Shown here: one piece after another, positions 1-6,215 of the stretch
Layout: each line of letters starts with the position of its first letter
Position numbering within the stretch: position 1 is the first letter of the stretch
Assembly: GCA_009774895.1 (NCBI GenBank)
Contig: VSOO01000051.1
Coordinates: 1-9,348, forward strand
Origin: Alistipes sp.
GTDB taxonomy: Bacteria > Bacteroidota > Bacteroidia > Bacteroidales > Rikenellaceae
Reading direction: 5' to 3'
Length of the DNA: 9,348 nt
The notes under the pieces: generated by a model
What the model was told of the DNA's origin: nothing
What the model saw: the letters and a program-made list of their open reading frames with translations, nothing else
Database searches by the model: none
Position numbers and translations under genes: made by a program

Positions 1-1
1 C

Positions 2-949
2 GAACCGATCGCCGCCTCTGCCAAGGCTGACGAGCTCGACCCGAAGAGCGCCCCGACAGTCAAGGACGGTCTGAAGCAGATCAGCGACTTCTGCTCGCAG
101 GTGGGCAACTCGCACCTCGACCTGGGCAACTCGAAACTGGCGGCCGAGGCCTATGCCAAGGCGTATGAAGCGCAGTCCGTACCCGCTTTCGGCGGTGCCG
201 ACCCCGAGCTGCTCTTCTATGCCGGCTACCTGGAGACGGTGAACGGCGCCAACGACCCCGCGTCGTTCGTGCTCGGCGCCGACTACCTGAAGCGCGCCAT
301 CGAGCAGGGCTACGACGGCGAGGACGGCGTGTCGTACTACTACCTGTTCCACTGCTACTACGGCCAGAAGGATGCGGACCGCGCGAACCTTCAGAAAGCC
401 AAGCAGGCCCTGCTGGACGGCATGGCCAAGTATCCGCAGAGCGAGCGTCTGATCGACGGTCTGATGTCGCTCTACACGGCCGAGGAGGGCGTGGGCGACC
501 CCGCCGATCTGATCGCGATGATCGAGGAGGCCATCGCCCGCGATCCCCAGAACGTGGACATGTGGTTCGGCCGCGGCCGCATCTACGCCGCACTGAAGAA
601 CCACGACGAGTGCATCGCCTCGTTCCGCCGCGTCACGGAGCTCAATCCCGAAGGCTTCGACGGCTGGTTCTGGACCGGCTGGTTCCACATCGAGAAGGGC
701 AATGCGCTCAACGACGCCATTAAGGAGAAGCCCTGGACGGGCGAGGCGGCCTACAACGAGGAGCTGAAGGCCGTGAACGCCGTCTACATGCAGGCCGTGC
801 CCTGGCTGGAGAAGGCCCTGGAGCTGAAGCCCGACGACCTGAATACGGTCGATTACCTCAAGTCGCTCAGCTTCCGTCTGCGCGACGAGGAGGGCATGAT
901 GGACAAGTACAACAAGTACAACGCGCTGCTCCAGTCGTTGCAGCAGTAA
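2..949 (+). CDS. Tetratricopeptide-repeat protein, 5' end cut off by the window
   Basis: The frame is open from base 2 and ends at TAA 947-949, giving 315 visible residues and no start in the window. A GTG at 101 is internal: the 33 codons before it read as the same kind of acidic helical protein. The clearest TPR helix pairs lie at visible residues about 31-60 (SQVGNSHLDLGNSKLAAEAY) and 184-250 (DMWFGRGRIYAALKNHDECI, then a second WFWTGWFHIEKGN unit). A further helical pair at about 248-315 contains WLEKALELKPDD. TPR units are protein-protein interaction scaffolds; nothing visible suggests catalysis. The missing N-terminus would show whether it is secreted, which is common for such Bacteroidota proteins. 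A strong terminator follows 28 nt after the stop, so it ends its transcription unit. The TPR nature is fairly sure; the role is unknown. Confidence 0.85.
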   Translation, partial: EPIAASAKADELDPKSAPTVKDGLKQISDFCSQVGNSHLDLGNSKLAAEAYAKAYEAQSVPAFGGADPELLFYAGYLETVNGANDPASFVLGADYLKRAIEQGYDGEDGVSYYYLFHCYYGQKDADRANLQKAKQALLDGMAKYPQSERLIDGLMSLYTAEEGVGDPADLIAMIEEAIARDPQNVDMWFGRGRIYAALKNHDECIASFRRVTELNPEGFDGWFWTGWFHIEKGNALNDAIKEKPWTGEAAYNEELKAVNAVYMQAVPWLEKALELKPDDLNTVDYLKSLSFRLRDEEGMMDKYNKYNALLQSLQQ

Positions 950-977
950 GCAGCGACGGCGCGGCGACCGCGACCGA

Positions 978-1006
978 GGCGCACCCTTTGCGGGGTGCGC
1001 CTTTTT
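978..1006 (+). terminator. Intrinsic terminator of the TPR gene
   Basis: The perfect 9-bp GC-rich stem GGCGCACCC / GGGTGCGCC (978-986 with 993-1001) closes a 6-nt loop and is followed directly by five T (1002-1006). It lies 28 nt after the TPR stop codon and before the MATE promoter, so it separates the two transcription units. Confidence 0.9.
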
Positions 1007-1041
1007 CGTGCGTCCGGCGATGAAGAAATCCGTCCGTCGAA

Positions 1042-1072
1042 TTGCCATTTTTGCGGAAGCGCCGTATCTTTG
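1042..1072 (+). promoter_or_regulatory. Bacteroidota-type promoter for the MATE gene
   Basis: TATCTTTG at 1065-1072 matches the Bacteroidota -7 consensus TAnnTTTG exactly. A TTG at 1042-1044 lies 20 bases upstream of it, the expected -33 spacing. Transcription would start near 1079, leaving an untranslated leader of only about 15 nt before the ATG at 1094. The second TTTG at 1050-1053 is too close to be the -33 element. Confidence 0.75.
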
Positions 1073-1093
1073 CCTCCAAATCGTAGACGGACC

Positions 1094-2416
1094 ATGAAGA
1101 TGAACCGGGAAATATTGCGGATCGCCATTCCGAACATCGTATCGAACATCACCGTGCCCCTCATGGGCATCGTGAGCACGGCCATCGCCGGACACTGGGG
1201 CGAGGACTCCGCGGCCACGATCGGAGCGCTGGCCATCGGCGTCTCCATTTTCAACTTCATCTACTGGAACTGCTCGTTCGTGCGCATGGGCACGAGCGGA
1301 CTCACGGCCCAGGCTTTCGGTGCGGGCGACTTCCGCGAATGCACCAACATGCTGGTCCGCGCGCTCTCCGTGGCCGCAGTCATGGGTCTGCTGATGGTGG
1401 TGCTGCAATATCCGCTGGGTGAAGCGGCCCTGTGGGCCATGAACGGCGGCCCCATGACGCGCGACTACTACTACGCCCGCATCTGGGCCGTGCCCGCCGG
1501 CATCCTGCTCTTCGGCTTCAACGGCTGGTTCAACGGCATGCAGAATGCCGTGATCCCGATGTGCACGGCCATTGCGGTCAATGTCGTCCACATCCTGTGC
1601 AGCCTGTGGTTCGCCTTCGGCTTCGACATGGGCATCGTGGGCATCGCCTACGGCTCGGTCATCGCCCAGTACGTGGGCGTGGCGCTCTCGGCCCTGCTGC
1701 TGTGGGCGCGCTACCGCCGTGTCCTCACCCGCATCGACTGGCGCGAGGTCCTCGACCTGGCGCCGCTGCGCAATTTCTTCGTCATCAACCGCGACATCAT
1801 CCTGCGCACGCTCTGCATCGTTGCGGTCTACACCTTCTTCACGGGCGCCTCGGCCCGCATGGACGACCCGGCGCTGCTGGCCGTCAATACGCTGCTGCTC
1901 CAGATGTTCACGCTCTTCTCCTACATGAACGACGGCTTCGCCTTCGCCGCCGAGGCGCTCACGGGCCGTTTCATCGGCGCACGCGACGAGGGGGCGCTGC
2001 GCGACTGCCTGAAGAAATGCATCCTGTGGGGTACGGCCGTGTCGGTGGCTTTCGTCGGCATCTACCTGGGGTGGTGGCGCGAGCTGGTCGCCGTCTTCGT
2101 GGACGACGATGCGCCCAACGCCGCCGCGATCTTCGAGCTGGCCCGCCGCTACATCGGCTGGATCATCATGATCCCCGTCGCCAGCGCCATGCCTTTCATC
2201 ATGGACGGCATCATGGTCGGCGCCACCCACACGCGCATCATGCGCGACTCGATGTTCTGGTCCACGGCGGCCTATTTCGGCATCTACTACGCGTTCTACG
2301 GACTCATCGGCAACAACGCCCTCTGGCTCGCCTTCACGCTCTACATGTTCCTGCGCGGCGTCCTCCAGTTCTTCATGACCCGCCGTCTGAGCGTCATCTA
2401 CGCCAAGGCGCGGTAG
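1094..2416 (+). CDS. MATE family efflux transporter, DinF-like
   Basis: This is a 440-residue, strongly hydrophobic protein with about 12 predicted membrane segments, the usual MATE size and topology. It would exchange H+ or Na+ for cationic or other toxic compounds across the inner membrane. The N-terminal half starts NREILRIAIPNIVSNITVPL, a typical MATE opening, followed by the segment RMGTSGLTAQAFGAGD (about residues 61-76), which is characteristic of the DinF-like branch. The second half repeats the fold, with a loop near EALTGRFIGARDEGALRDCL. I chose ATG 1094 because the promoter puts the transcription start near 1079; the same frame is open upstream to a GTG at 995, but that lies inside the preceding terminator. 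An in-frame ATG at 1100 is an alternative start. No terminator is visible after the stop, so some read-through towards the pseudouridine synthase gene is possible. The substrate cannot be told from sequence. Confidence 0.93.
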   Translation: MKMNREILRIAIPNIVSNITVPLMGIVSTAIAGHWGEDSAATIGALAIGVSIFNFIYWNCSFVRMGTSGLTAQAFGAGDFRECTNMLVRALSVAAVMGLLMVVLQYPLGEAALWAMNGGPMTRDYYYARIWAVPAGILLFGFNGWFNGMQNAVIPMCTAIAVNVVHILCSLWFAFGFDMGIVGIAYGSVIAQYVGVALSALLLWARYRRVLTRIDWREVLDLAPLRNFFVINRDIILRTLCIVAVYTFFTGASARMDDPALLAVNTLLLQMFTLFSYMNDGFAFAAEALTGRFIGARDEGALRDCLKKCILWGTAVSVAFVGIYLGWWRELVAVFVDDDAPNAAAIFELARRYIGWIIMIPVASAMPFIMDGIMVGATHTRIMRDSMFWSTAAYFGIYYAFYGLIGNNALWLAFTLYMFLRGVLQFFMTRRLSVIYAKAR

Positions 2417-2536
2417 CGGGCTGCGGTTCCGCTTGCGGCGCCCCGGTCCATGAAGTTTTACCGCACGCAGTGCTGCGCCGCGCACCCGAAACCCGGAAAA
2501 TCGTACTTTCTCGGGAATTCGGCGACGCACGGCGCC

Positions 2537-2558
2537 GTAATCCGGAAAAAAGGATTAC
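2537..2558. repeat. Inverted repeat overlapping the pseudouridine synthase promoter (possible operator)
   Basis: GTAATCC at 2537-2543 and GGATTAC at 2552-2558 form a perfect 7-bp inverted repeat, separated by GG plus six A. The right arm overlaps the first three bases of the -7 element at 2556-2563 and the left arm lies in the -33 to -7 spacer. The arms are about 15 bp apart centre to centre. A regulator binding here would block polymerase, but no regulator is identified and the match may be chance. Confidence 0.4.
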
Positions 2559-2563
2559 CTTTG
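2556..2563 (+). promoter_or_regulatory. -7 element of the pseudouridine synthase promoter
   Basis: TACCTTTG matches TAnnTTTG exactly and lies 55 bases upstream of the ATG at 2619. No TTTG or TTG is present at the usual -33 distance (around 2533-2537). The promoter therefore looks weak or activator-dependent. The expected transcription start is about 2570, giving a leader of about 49 nt. Confidence 0.6.
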
Positions 2564-2574
2564 TCACGTCATGA

Positions 2575-2600
2575 CCGGAGCGCAGCGAGTGCGCTGCCGG
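2575..2600 (+). promoter_or_regulatory. Hairpin in the 5' UTR of the pseudouridine synthase gene
   Basis: The outer stem CCGG/CCGG (2575-2578 with 2597-2600) and the inner stem AGCGCA/TGCGCT (2579-2584 with 2590-2595) stack with a single bulged G at 2596 around the loop GCGAG. It would sit at the very start of the leader mRNA, followed by the A-rich stretch before the start codon. There is no T tract, so it is not a terminator. mRNA stabilisation or translational control are possible roles; neither is shown. Confidence 0.45.
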
Positions 2601-2618
2601 AATAATAAAAATCAATCT

Positions 2619-3740
2619 ATGAAAGAATTCAAAAACGACTCGGCCTCGGCCGTTGCGCGGTTCGGCCGCGACCGGCGGACGCACACCGCAGACGGTGCGT
2701 CGGAACATGCCGAGCGTCATCCGCGCTCGCAGCGCGAGGCTGCCGGTTCGGATCGCACGCCCTACGCGGGCAAACGCGCTTCGTTCAATCCCAACTTCAC
2801 GGCGGACAACCGTCCGGTTCGCGAGGACCGTCCGCAGCGCAACTACGAGGATCGCCGCTCCTATGGCGACAAACCGGCATACGACCGTCCCCGCCGCAGC
2901 TTCGGCGACAAGCCGCGCGGCTACGACAACCGTTCCGGAAAATTCGGCAAGCCGGGTGCGGGCCGTCCGGACCGTGCGGGCAAGCCGTCGGGGGATTATC
3001 CCCGCTACAATCCGGCCCGTCAGACGGGCGAGATGCGTCTGAACCGCTTCATCGCGCAGTCGGGCATCTGCTCGCGCCGCGAGGCCGACGACTTCATCCT
3101 GGCCGGCCTGGTATCGGTGAACGGCACGATCGTGACGGAGCTCGGCACGAAGGTGCTGCCCACCGACGAGGTGAAGTTCAACGACAGCCGCGTGCAGGGC
3201 GAAAAGAAGGTCTATCTGGTGCTCAACAAGCCGAAGGGCTACGTGACCTCGCTCGAAGATCCGCATGCGGACAAAACCGTGTCGGAGCTGGTGAAGGACG
3301 CCTGCACGGAGCGCGTCTATCCCGTGGGTCGTCTTGACAAAAACAGCGTGGGTCTGTTGCTCTTCACCAACGACGGCGACCTGACCAAGCAGCTCACGCA
3401 CCCCTCCTACAAGAAGAAGAAGATCTACCAGGCGACGCTCGACAAGGCGCTCGAACGGGCCGACATGGAGGCCATCGCGCAGGGCATCACGCTGGAGGAC
3501 GGCGAGATCTATGCCGATGAAATCGCCTACGTGAAGGACGACAAGAAGGAGATCGGCATCGAGATCCACTCGGGCCGCAACCGCATCGTGCGCCGTATTT
3601 TCGAGCACCTCGGCTACAAGGTGATGAAACTCGACCGCGTATACTACGCCGGTCTTACGAAAAAGAACCTCAAACGGGGCGACTGGCGCTTCCTCACGCG
3701 CGAGGAGGTCGAGCGCCTCAAGTCGGGACAGTACGAATAG
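2619..3740 (+). CDS. rluB: RsuA/RluB-family rRNA pseudouridine synthase with long disordered N-terminus
   Basis: The 373-residue protein converts a specific uridine in rRNA to pseudouridine in the cytoplasm. Residues 1-138 are a low-complexity tail rich in R, D, G, P and Y, with a near-repeat RRSYGDKPAYDRP / RRSFGDKPRGYDN at 79-104. An S4 RNA-binding domain follows (about 139-185, MRLNRFIAQSGICSRREAD). The catalytic domain starts at about 197 with VYLVLNKPKGYV and carries the family signature GRLDKNSVGLLLFTNDGDL, with the nucleophilic aspartate at D240. The end has the usual GRNRIVRRIFEHLGY and LDRVYYAGL motifs (319-345). RluB itself is about 290 residues, so the excess is the tail. ATG 2619 is preceded by an A-rich leader; an in-frame ATG at 2571 sits at the predicted transcription start and would be nearly leaderless, so I rejected it. 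The RluB label (23S rRNA, large subunit) is by nearest resemblance; RsuA- or RluE/F-like targets are not excluded. A strong terminator follows. Confidence 0.93.
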   Translation: MKEFKNDSASAVARFGRDRRTHTADGASEHAERHPRSQREAAGSDRTPYAGKRASFNPNFTADNRPVREDRPQRNYEDRRSYGDKPAYDRPRRSFGDKPRGYDNRSGKFGKPGAGRPDRAGKPSGDYPRYNPARQTGEMRLNRFIAQSGICSRREADDFILAGLVSVNGTIVTELGTKVLPTDEVKFNDSRVQGEKKVYLVLNKPKGYVTSLEDPHADKTVSELVKDACTERVYPVGRLDKNSVGLLLFTNDGDLTKQLTHPSYKKKKIYQATLDKALERADMEAIAQGITLEDGEIYADEIAYVKDDKKEIGIEIHSGRNRIVRRIFEHLGYKVMKLDRVYYAGLTKKNLKRGDWRFLTREEVERLKSGQYE

Positions 3741-3800
3741 TCCCGCGGCTCTCGGGCATGCCGGTCCGCAGCAGCAGCGGCGCCCGTGCCCGGAAACGGT

Positions 3801-3838
3801 AAAGGGAAGTCTTCCGTAGCGGAAGACTTCCCTTTTTT
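3801..3838 (+). terminator. Intrinsic terminator of the pseudouridine synthase gene
   Basis: GGGAAGTCTTCC (3804-3815) pairs perfectly with GGAAGACTTCCC (3821-3832). An extra G-C pair (3816/3820) closes a 3-nt loop and AAA/TTT pairs extend the base. Six T follow at 3833-3838. It lies 60 nt after the stop codon. Confidence 0.92.
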
Positions 3839-3900
3839 CCTGCGCGTTCCGGCGAATCCGGCTGCGGCAGCCCCGTTACGCATCAAACCGGGGCTTCCTG

Positions 3901-3933
3901 AATGAAACTCCCGGCATGTCACCATGCCGGGAG
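3901..3933 (-). terminator. Terminator of the C11 peptidase gene, possibly bidirectional
   Basis: The perfect 11-bp stem CTCCCGGCATG / CATGCCGGGAG (3908-3918 with 3923-3933) has the loop TCAC. On the - strand it begins 4 nt after the peptidase stop and is followed by TTTCATT. On the + strand it is followed by CCTTTTATT, so it could also catch read-through from the left. Confidence 0.75.
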
Positions 3934-3937
3934 CCTT

Positions 3938-5437
3938 TTATTCGTGCACGGCGCGGTACCACGCCGTGCGGCGGTTCTCCTCGGTGTACTGCGTGCTGGG
4001 CTCGCTGACCGACACGCCCGAGTAGCGTTCCACCGGCATGTGCACGCCGCCGTAACCGGTGTAGAACGACGGCGTGTGGAGCCGTGCGGCGGGCGGGAAC
4101 GTGAGGTCGAACTGCTTTTCGAACTCCGCCAGCAGCGCCTCGTCCGCGCATACGGTGCGGATGAAGTCGCCCAGGTCGTAAAAGAGGTGCGGACGCAGCC
4201 CCTCGTATACCTGCAACGCTTCGGGATCGTAGTCGCGGAGTGCGGTGCCGTTGATGCGGCGCACGACCTCCGCGAGGGCTTCGAGCTGCGCGCAGTCGGC
4301 CATCGCGATGCATCCCGATTGCTCGGTGAGGTGCGTGGTGGAGTAGAAGTCGCAGAACGACCGGCACAGCGCCTCCAGGTCGTGCTCGCGACCGTTGTTG
4401 CGGAACAGCGTGGGAATCGAGAGGTCGTAGGGATAGCCGTAGATCATCACCTCGCAGGGCGATCCGACGATGTAGTCGGTGCTGTTGCGCAGGTCGTAAA
4501 GCGTCTCGATCGACGACATGAAGCAGGCGTCGAACACGAGGTAGTCGAACCGTGCGTCCGCGGCGTCGAGGGCCTCCGCAAGTTCGGGAATGGCCATCGT
4601 CGCGCCGTTGTCGGCGCCGAATCCGCGGGTCTGGGGCACACCCTCCGTCTTCTGCCAGTAGGGGTGGGGGATCGGTTCGCCGTCCGCACCGCAGGCAAAG
4701 GAGGTGAGCGTGGAGTAGGGTGCCCAGGCCGTGCCGTGCGATCCGAGAATCAGACCGTAGCTTTCGGCCGGAGCCAGCGCCAGCATGTCGTTCAGGATGC
4801 GGGTCATCGTGGCGCGGTCGGTGGTTTTCAGCGTCTCGTCGTACTCTTTCAGACCGATGCGTGCCGTCATGGCGGTAAGACGGTCGTAGAAGAGCTCGAT
4901 GATCTCTGCGCTCGCCGTGCCGGTCTGACGGAACACGAGGATGCGGCCCTCGCCGGGCGTATCCTCGTCGATGCCCCGCAGCATATTGACGATGTTGCGT
5001 TCGAACGCCGACACGAGGTTTCCGCGGCCGGCCAGGTAGACGAGGAGTGTCTGCGCCGCCGTACCCGACGACTGGAGGATGCGCACCTCCGTGCCGCGGG
5101 CGTTGCCCGCCGTGAGGCGGAAGTTCACCTTGCCGAGCGTAATTCGGTCGCGGTGCGCGTTGTTCGCGGCGGCGGTCACCGTCACCTTCGTCTTGCCGGC
5201 GCCGCCCTCCGAGGGCGTCAGGGTGAATCCCGACCCTTCGGTCACCTCGGCGATCCAGGGGGCCGGCGCATCGACCGTCAGCACGGCGCTGCCGAGCTCC
5301 TGTCCGGGCAGCACGACGCGTTCCGACGACACCTCGACCGTCAGTTCCGAGCCGCCGCCGATGTCCTTGGACTCGGTGCAGGCGCCCGTCGCGAGGAGCG
5401 CCGCCAGTAAAAAGCAATGCAGTATGCGTTTCATCAT
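3938..5437 (-). CDS. Clostripain-family (C11) cysteine peptidase lipoprotein with BACON-like domain
   Basis: The 499-residue precursor starts MMKRILHCFLLAALLATGAC, a lipoprotein signal peptide with the probable lipidated cysteine at C20. The lipobox is loose, with T rather than L at -3. Residues about 31-123 form a BACON-like beta domain (LTVEVSSERVVLPG ... SGFTLTPSEGGAGKTKVTV), common in Bacteroidota surface proteins. The C11 peptidase domain follows: TLLVYLAGRGNLVSAFERNI at 130-149, the catalytic histidine H234 in LILGSHGTAW, and the catalytic cysteine C305 in LVFDACFMSSIE. The aspartate two residues before the cysteine (D303) is the conserved one that in clostripain favours arginine at P1, so cleavage after basic residues is likely. 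The protein should act in the periplasm or on the outer membrane. Its ATG lies only 3 nt after the upstream DUF4919 stop, which suggests translational coupling; a second ATG follows immediately. A hairpin terminator lies 4 nt after its stop. The natural substrate is unknown. Confidence 0.9.
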   Translation of the reverse strand: MMKRILHCFLLAALLATGACTESKDIGGGSELTVEVSSERVVLPGQELGSAVLTVDAPAPWIAEVTEGSGFTLTPSEGGAGKTKVTVTAAANNAHRDRITLGKVNFRLTAGNARGTEVRILQSSGTAAQTLLVYLAGRGNLVSAFERNIVNMLRGIDEDTPGEGRILVFRQTGTASAEIIELFYDRLTAMTARIGLKEYDETLKTTDRATMTRILNDMLALAPAESYGLILGSHGTAWAPYSTLTSFACGADGEPIPHPYWQKTEGVPQTRGFGADNGATMAIPELAEALDAADARFDYLVFDACFMSSIETLYDLRNSTDYIVGSPCEVMIYGYPYDLSIPTLFRNNGREHDLEALCRSFCDFYSTTHLTEQSGCIAMADCAQLEALAEVVRRINGTALRDYDPEALQVYEGLRPHLFYDLGDFIRTVCADEALLAEFEKQFDLTFPPAARLHTPSFYTGYGGVHMPVERYSGVSVSEPSTQYTEENRRTAWYRAVHE

Positions 5438-5440
5438 TCG

Positions 5441-6178
5441 TTATTTGTATTCTCTGGGTTTTAGGTTGTTGAACTGCCACGTCCGGTCCCGCTTGTAGGT
5501 GTATCCCTCGGGTTTGTGGCGGTATATGCGACTGAAATCGAAATAGTATCCCTTGATTTTGCGGTCCTCGCGCTGCACCGGCGCCATGAGAGGCACATAC
5601 TCCGTCGTGCGGCTCACGATGCGGCTCTTGCCCGGCACGAGCTCCGCGGCCGCGAGCAGGTCGAGGGCGTGGTCGAACATGAGGATGTGGCGCGGCGACC
5701 GCTCGGTGAGTCCGTCGCCCGACGCCTCGATGGTCTCCAGCACCTTGTTCATGCGGTCGTAGTACGCTTTTTCCTGCACCTCGTCGCCCAGGGCTCCGTA
5801 GGCGAATGCCAGGAGGTTGAGCACCTTCGGGCTGAACGGATCGCGTTCGAGCGACTCCAGTCCGGCCGCGAGCAGCGCTTCGAGGTCCTCCACGCGGGGT
5901 TTCTCGGGGTTGATGGACGACGCGAGCAGCAGCGTGCGGTCGAGCGCGTCGTTGGTTTCGAGCGGCCGGTATTCGTCGCGGTAGGCATAGCCGTAGTAGA
6001 GATACCGGTAGTCGTCGGCCGTGAGCGCGGTGTCGCCCGTCCTGTAACGCAACAGCAGGTTGGGGTAGTAGTAGGGCGACGAAGCCGCGGTCGTGCGGTC
6101 GAGGATGTCCTGCTCGTCGGGCGCCCGGGCCCAGGCGCCGCGCGGCAGCAGGAGGTGAAGCCAGCGTAGTGTTTTGAT
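5441..6178 (-). CDS. DUF4919-type exported protein lacking a canonical start codon
   Basis: The sequence TADDYRYLYYGYAYRDEY and the preceding SPYYYPNLLLRYRTGD are typical of DUF4919, a Bacteroidota family of unknown function. A mid-region (YGALGDEVQEKAYYDRMNKV) is TPR-like, and the C-terminus (KIKGYYFDFSRIYRHKPEGY) is also family-typical. The first ATG/GTG/TTG in this frame is TTG 6050-6052, which would cut inside the conserved SPYYYPNLLLRY block. Upstream the frame stays open to TGA 6239-6241 and encodes IKTLRWLHLLLPRGAWARAP, which looks like a weak signal peptide whose first codon is ATC (6176-6178) where ATG would be expected. ATT at 6185-6187 is the other candidate. I give the ATC start (245 residues). 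The gene lies about 37 nt after dapA and 3 nt before the C11 peptidase. It is either expressed from a rare start codon, altered at its start, or affected by a sequence error. Function is unknown. Confidence 0.75.
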   Translation of the reverse strand: MKTLRWLHLLLPRGAWARAPDEQDILDRTTAASSPYYYPNLLLRYRTGDTALTADDYRYLYYGYAYRDEYRPLETNDALDRTLLLASSINPEKPRVEDLEALLAAGLESLERDPFSPKVLNLLAFAYGALGDEVQEKAYYDRMNKVLETIEASGDGLTERSPRHILMFDHALDLLAAAELVPGKSRIVSRTTEYVPLMAPVQREDRKIKGYYFDFSRIYRHKPEGYTYKRDRTWQFNNLKPREYK

Positions 6179-6215
6179 GTGGTAAATAGTAGGTTTTGCT
6201 CGGTATAACGCGAAA

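Noticed and set aside
995..1093. GTG 995 as the MATE start
   Set aside because: This codon lies inside the terminator stem of the preceding gene and upstream of the MATE promoter.
1432..2574. 380-codon second frame on the + strand inside the MATE gene
   Set aside because: It is a histidine-, arginine- and alanine-rich shadow of the membrane-protein frame and has no independent features.
2394..3608. 404-codon open frame on the - strand
   Set aside because: It is antisense to the pseudouridine synthase gene and its promoter. No motif is visible and it is explained by GC-rich composition.
3869..3895. Inverted repeat AGCCCCG / CGGGGCT with a 13-nt loop
   Set aside because: It has only 7 bp, a large loop and no T tract on either strand, and two better terminators flank it. 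Probably chance in GC-rich sequence.
3902..5410. 502-codon open frame on the + strand
   Set aside because: It is antisense to the C11 peptidase gene and has a low-information, arginine- and valine-rich translation. It also runs through the peptidase terminator.
5441..6052. TTG at 6052 as the start of the DUF4919 protein
   Set aside because: It would cut inside the conserved SPYYYPNLLLRY block and remove the export signal encoded just upstream in the same open frame.
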